From CALJFL01 sp039964455 (lineage in GTDB: Bacteria; Pseudomonadota; Gammaproteobacteria; Pseudomonadales; Halieaceae): DNA of 64,000 nucleotides. A model generated the notes under the pieces. It saw nothing but the letters and a program-made list of their open reading frames with translations. It was not told where the DNA came from and made no database searches. Both the position numbers and the translations under genes were made by a program. Shown here piece by piece: positions 61,735-64,000 of this stretch. The first letter of the stretch is position 1, and each line of letters begins with the position of its first letter. The stretch covers positions 248,001 through 312,000 of the forward strand of contig JBDVXK010000015.1 of the NCBI GenBank assembly GCA_039964455.1, read 5' to 3'.

Positions 61735-63438
61735 ATGCACAGACTCCCCTTCTACCTCGTCGCCGGCCTTCTGGCGATGTTGCTGACAGCCAGCTGCTCC
61801 GAACAGGGCAAACCACCCTCACCCCAGTTCAGCGTGGTTGAGGCGAGCTTCAGCGAATTACAGGCAGCTATGGCCGAGGGCAAGACCACCTCTCGACAAA
61901 TAGTGCAGCAGTATCTCGATCGTATCGCACGGTACGAGCCGGCATTGCAGGCAACCATGACGGTGAACCCCGGCGCGCTGGCCAGGGCAGAGCAACTGGA
62001 TAAGGAGCGCGCAGCCGGGCAGCTACGGGGCCCTCTGCACGGCATTCCCATAGCACTGAAAGACAACATTCATACAACAGACATGCCCACTACGGGTGGC
62101 GCACTCGCATTCAGGGGTTTTGTTCCGCCGTACGAGGCCACACTTGTCACACGTCTTAAAGAAGCCGGGGCAATTATCCTGGCCAAGACCACCTTAACCG
62201 AGCTGGCCAATTGGGTAGGCACCGGCATGCCTGGCAACTACAACACGCTGCGTGGCTACGGCTACAACCCCTACGACCCAAGGCCGGACCCAAGGCCAGG
62301 GCTTAATGATGGCCGGGGCATTCTGGATACAGGTGGCTCCAGCTCCGGGATTGGCACAGCAGCCAACTTCTGGGCGGCAAACATAGGTACAGAGACCTCG
62401 GGTTCCATACTCAGTCCCGCCAACAGCACAATGCTAGCCGCAATCAAACCTACAGTTGGTCGTATATCGCGCTACGGCATCATTCCTATTACTGCCGACC
62501 AGGATACTGCTGGCCCGCTGGCCAAGTCGGTTGCGGATGCTGCAGCACTGTTGGAAGCAATGGAAGGTAAGGATAAAAACGACAACGCCACCGGTGTCTG
62601 CCCACCGCTACGCGAAAGCAATTATCAAACCGGGCTCAAGCGAGATGCCTTACAGGGTGCTCGTATCGGTATACCTCGTGACTACTTTTACGAGGCGTTG
62701 GAGACCCCATTCAGCGATACACCTATAGGGGGGCTAAATGACGCCAGGGCACAAGCAATGGAGAAAGCGATAGCGCTGCTGCGGGCTGAGGGAGCCATTG
62801 TCGTAGACCCCGTCCAGATTCCCAGTATCGCTGCTACCACAGCCGAGGATAGCGCTTTGCAGTTTGGCATCTGCTACGACGCAGAGCGCGGCAAACCAAA
62901 CGATGAAGGCTGTTCGGTAATTCTGAAGTACGGCATGAAGCGGGACTTCAATGCATGGCTGGCGTCATTGGGTGACAGCGCCCCTGTCGTCACGCTGACA
63001 GAATTGCGCGAGTTCAACACAGCGCGCCAAGCCGCGGGCGCCATCCGCTACGGGCAGGCTCAGCTGGACATTTCGGATGAGATGGACGTAGTAGCCGACG
63101 CCGAACGCTATCAGGCCGATCGCGCAAAAGATATTCGACTGTCCAGGGCACAGGGTATAGACGCGGCATTAACCAGCCACAAGCTGGATGCCCTGCTGAT
63201 GCCATCCTGGTTTGGAGAAGAGATGCTGAACAAGGCTGGCTATCCGGCAGTAATGGTGCCCTTTACCACAATAGCCAGCGACCATACGCCAGCGCTACCG
63301 GCTGACTTTAAACCGGTGCCCAGCCGTTTCGGTGTGGCTTTTTACGGCAGCGCCTGCAGCGAGGGCCGCCTTATTGCCCTGGCCTACGGTTTTGAGCAGG
63401 CCACCAAGGCTCGCGTTGCCCCACCGCAATTTCCTTGA
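61735..63438 (+). CDS. Amidase-signature lipoprotein
   Basis: Predicted periplasmic or membrane-bound amide hydrolase of 567 residues. A lipobox LTASC gives Cys21. The Ser-cisSer-Lys triad is visible: Lys109 in PIALKDNIHT, a Ser in TGGSSSGIG (about 202-204) and the nucleophile Ser224 in GTETSGSILSPAN. The insertion NPYDPRPDPRPGLNDGRG (about 178-195) before the second motif is unusual among amidases I know, though related secreted members have similar loops. Substrate unknown. Confidence 0.9.
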   Translation: MHRLPFYLVAGLLAMLLTASCSEQGKPPSPQFSVVEASFSELQAAMAEGKTTSRQIVQQYLDRIARYEPALQATMTVNPGALARAEQLDKERAAGQLRGPLHGIPIALKDNIHTTDMPTTGGALAFRGFVPPYEATLVTRLKEAGAIILAKTTLTELANWVGTGMPGNYNTLRGYGYNPYDPRPDPRPGLNDGRGILDTGGSSSGIGTAANFWAANIGTETSGSILSPANSTMLAAIKPTVGRISRYGIIPITADQDTAGPLAKSVADAAALLEAMEGKDKNDNATGVCPPLRESNYQTGLKRDALQGARIGIPRDYFYEALETPFSDTPIGGLNDARAQAMEKAIALLRAEGAIVVDPVQIPSIAATTAEDSALQFGICYDAERGKPNDEGCSVILKYGMKRDFNAWLASLGDSAPVVTLTELREFNTARQAAGAIRYGQAQLDISDEMDVVADAERYQADRAKDIRLSRAQGIDAALTSHKLDALLMPSWFGEEMLNKAGYPAVMVPFTTIASDHTPALPADFKPVPSRFGVAFYGSACSEGRLIALAYGFEQATKARVAPPQFP

Positions 63439-63503
63439 AGAGATTGGACGCTGTAGACTAAACGCCATTCGCTGTAGCTTCATTTAAGGATTCGAGACCA
63501 CCT

Positions 63504-64000
63504 ATGCTGCGTTCAAAACTCTGGTTTATCCCCTTGCTACTCTTGGTAGGCTTTGCCTATTTAAGCCTTGTATACATGCCCAGAGCAGCACTGCAGGTGC
63601 CAAGGTATCCAATAACAATGTCTCCCGCAGATGTAGGGCTTGATTACGAGTCGGTGACACTAAAATCTGCAGGCGACAACATTCAACTGGCCGCCTGGTG
63701 GATTCCCGCAATGAAACCCAGGGCGAATATGGTTTTTGTTCACGGCCATGGGTCTAACCGTCACAGCACCTACTTTCGCTCGCTGGATTTTTACCGGGCT
63801 ATGCACGATGCACAGGTTTCTGTTTTGACCATTGATCTGCGCAACCACGGTGAATCTGGCGCTGATGAGAATGGCCTGCAGTGGGGCAAGGGGGAATCTG
63901 CAGATGCGATAGCCGCAGTCAACTGGCTAAGGCAGCAATCGCCAGAGTTGCCCGTTCTCGCTTTCGGTATATCGATGGGCGGCGCTACCGTAATCAACGC
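63504..64000 (+). CDS. Alpha/beta hydrolase (3' end cut by window edge)
   Basis: Partial: 165 codons to the edge. The ATG at 63504 starts an N-terminal membrane helix (about 5-24), then the oxyanion region VFVHGHGSNRHST, TIDLRNHGESG and the nucleophile elbow FGISMGG, all typical of the fold. It is likely a membrane-anchored esterase or lipase-like enzyme; the catalytic Asp and His lie beyond the window. Confidence 0.85.
   Translation, partial: MLRSKLWFIPLLLLVGFAYLSLVYMPRAALQVPRYPITMSPADVGLDYESVTLKSAGDNIQLAAWWIPAMKPRANMVFVHGHGSNRHSTYFRSLDFYRAMHDAQVSVLTIDLRNHGESGADENGLQWGKGESADAIAAVNWLRQQSPELPVLAFGISMGGATVIN

Overview
This window is a compact chromosomal segment from an aerobic gammaproteobacterium. 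The gene content and orders (smc-zipA-ligA, ttcA next to a full ccmABCDEFGHI set, ybbA-ybbP-tesA, sdhCDA divergent from gltA, class I hrpB) fit the marine Cellvibrionales type (Halieaceae/Spongiibacteraceae). That placement is inference from content, not from a marker gene. There is no prophage, insertion sequence, CRISPR array or rRNA. Nearly every base is coding, and only one gap exceeds 300 bases: the sdhC/gltA control region.

Layout, left to right. (1) 1-6.2 kb: succinate dehydrogenase genes sdhC-sdhD-sdhA (sdhA cut by the left edge) divergent from citrate synthase gltA, both with near-consensus sigma70 promoters; then a FabH-like ketoacyl synthase, a stand-alone hisC and tRNA-Glu(UUC). 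(2) 6.3-18.3 kb: a phosphate-starvation island on the minus strand, phoB-phoR-pstS-pstC-pstA-pstB-phoU followed by an outer-membrane porin, with a PafA-like secreted phosphatase facing away from phoB. I can read 11-bp-spaced Pho-box repeats ahead of phoB, pstS and the porin, so sensing, uptake, outer-membrane entry and probably phosphate release sit in one place. (3) 18.3-23.1 kb: a three-gene operon for a 2-oxoacid:ferredoxin oxidoreductase (fused gamma-alpha subunit, beta subunit) and an NAD(P)-linked Fe-S flavoprotein, unusual next to an aerobic TCA gene set. (4) 23.3-30.4 kb: smc, zipA, ligA and a lytic-transglycosylase-like lipoprotein. (5) 30.5-38.4 kb: ttcA plus ccmABCDEFGHI for cytochrome c maturation. 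(6) 38.5-47.3 kb: malate dehydrogenase with a TetR regulator, an alkyl-sulfatase-like lipoprotein, the YbbA/YbbP ABC system, tesA and bioA. (7) 47.4-54.7 kb: a voltage-gated-type potassium channel with a zinc-ribbon tail, ygiQ, a YtfJ-like protein, and the set rubrerythrin / heterodisulfide-reductase-like Fe-S protein / DUF3501, then a Cof-type HAD phosphatase. (8) 54.7-64 kb: hrpB, NnrU-like, DUF1330, a short-chain dehydrogenase, an acyltransferase, a MATE exporter, a lipoprotein amidase and an alpha/beta hydrolase cut by the right edge.

Functionally the window combines central carbon oxidation (sdh, gltA, mdh, KOR), the phosphate regulon, cytochrome c assembly and chromosome maintenance. 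The best candidates for undescribed biology are the rubrerythrin/Fe-S/DUF3501 module, the KOR-flavoprotein operon, the PstC with a large propeller-like periplasmic domain, and the layered control of pstS (Pho box, hairpin over the ribosome site, hairpin after the gene). All are statements from reading the sequence; no database search was run.
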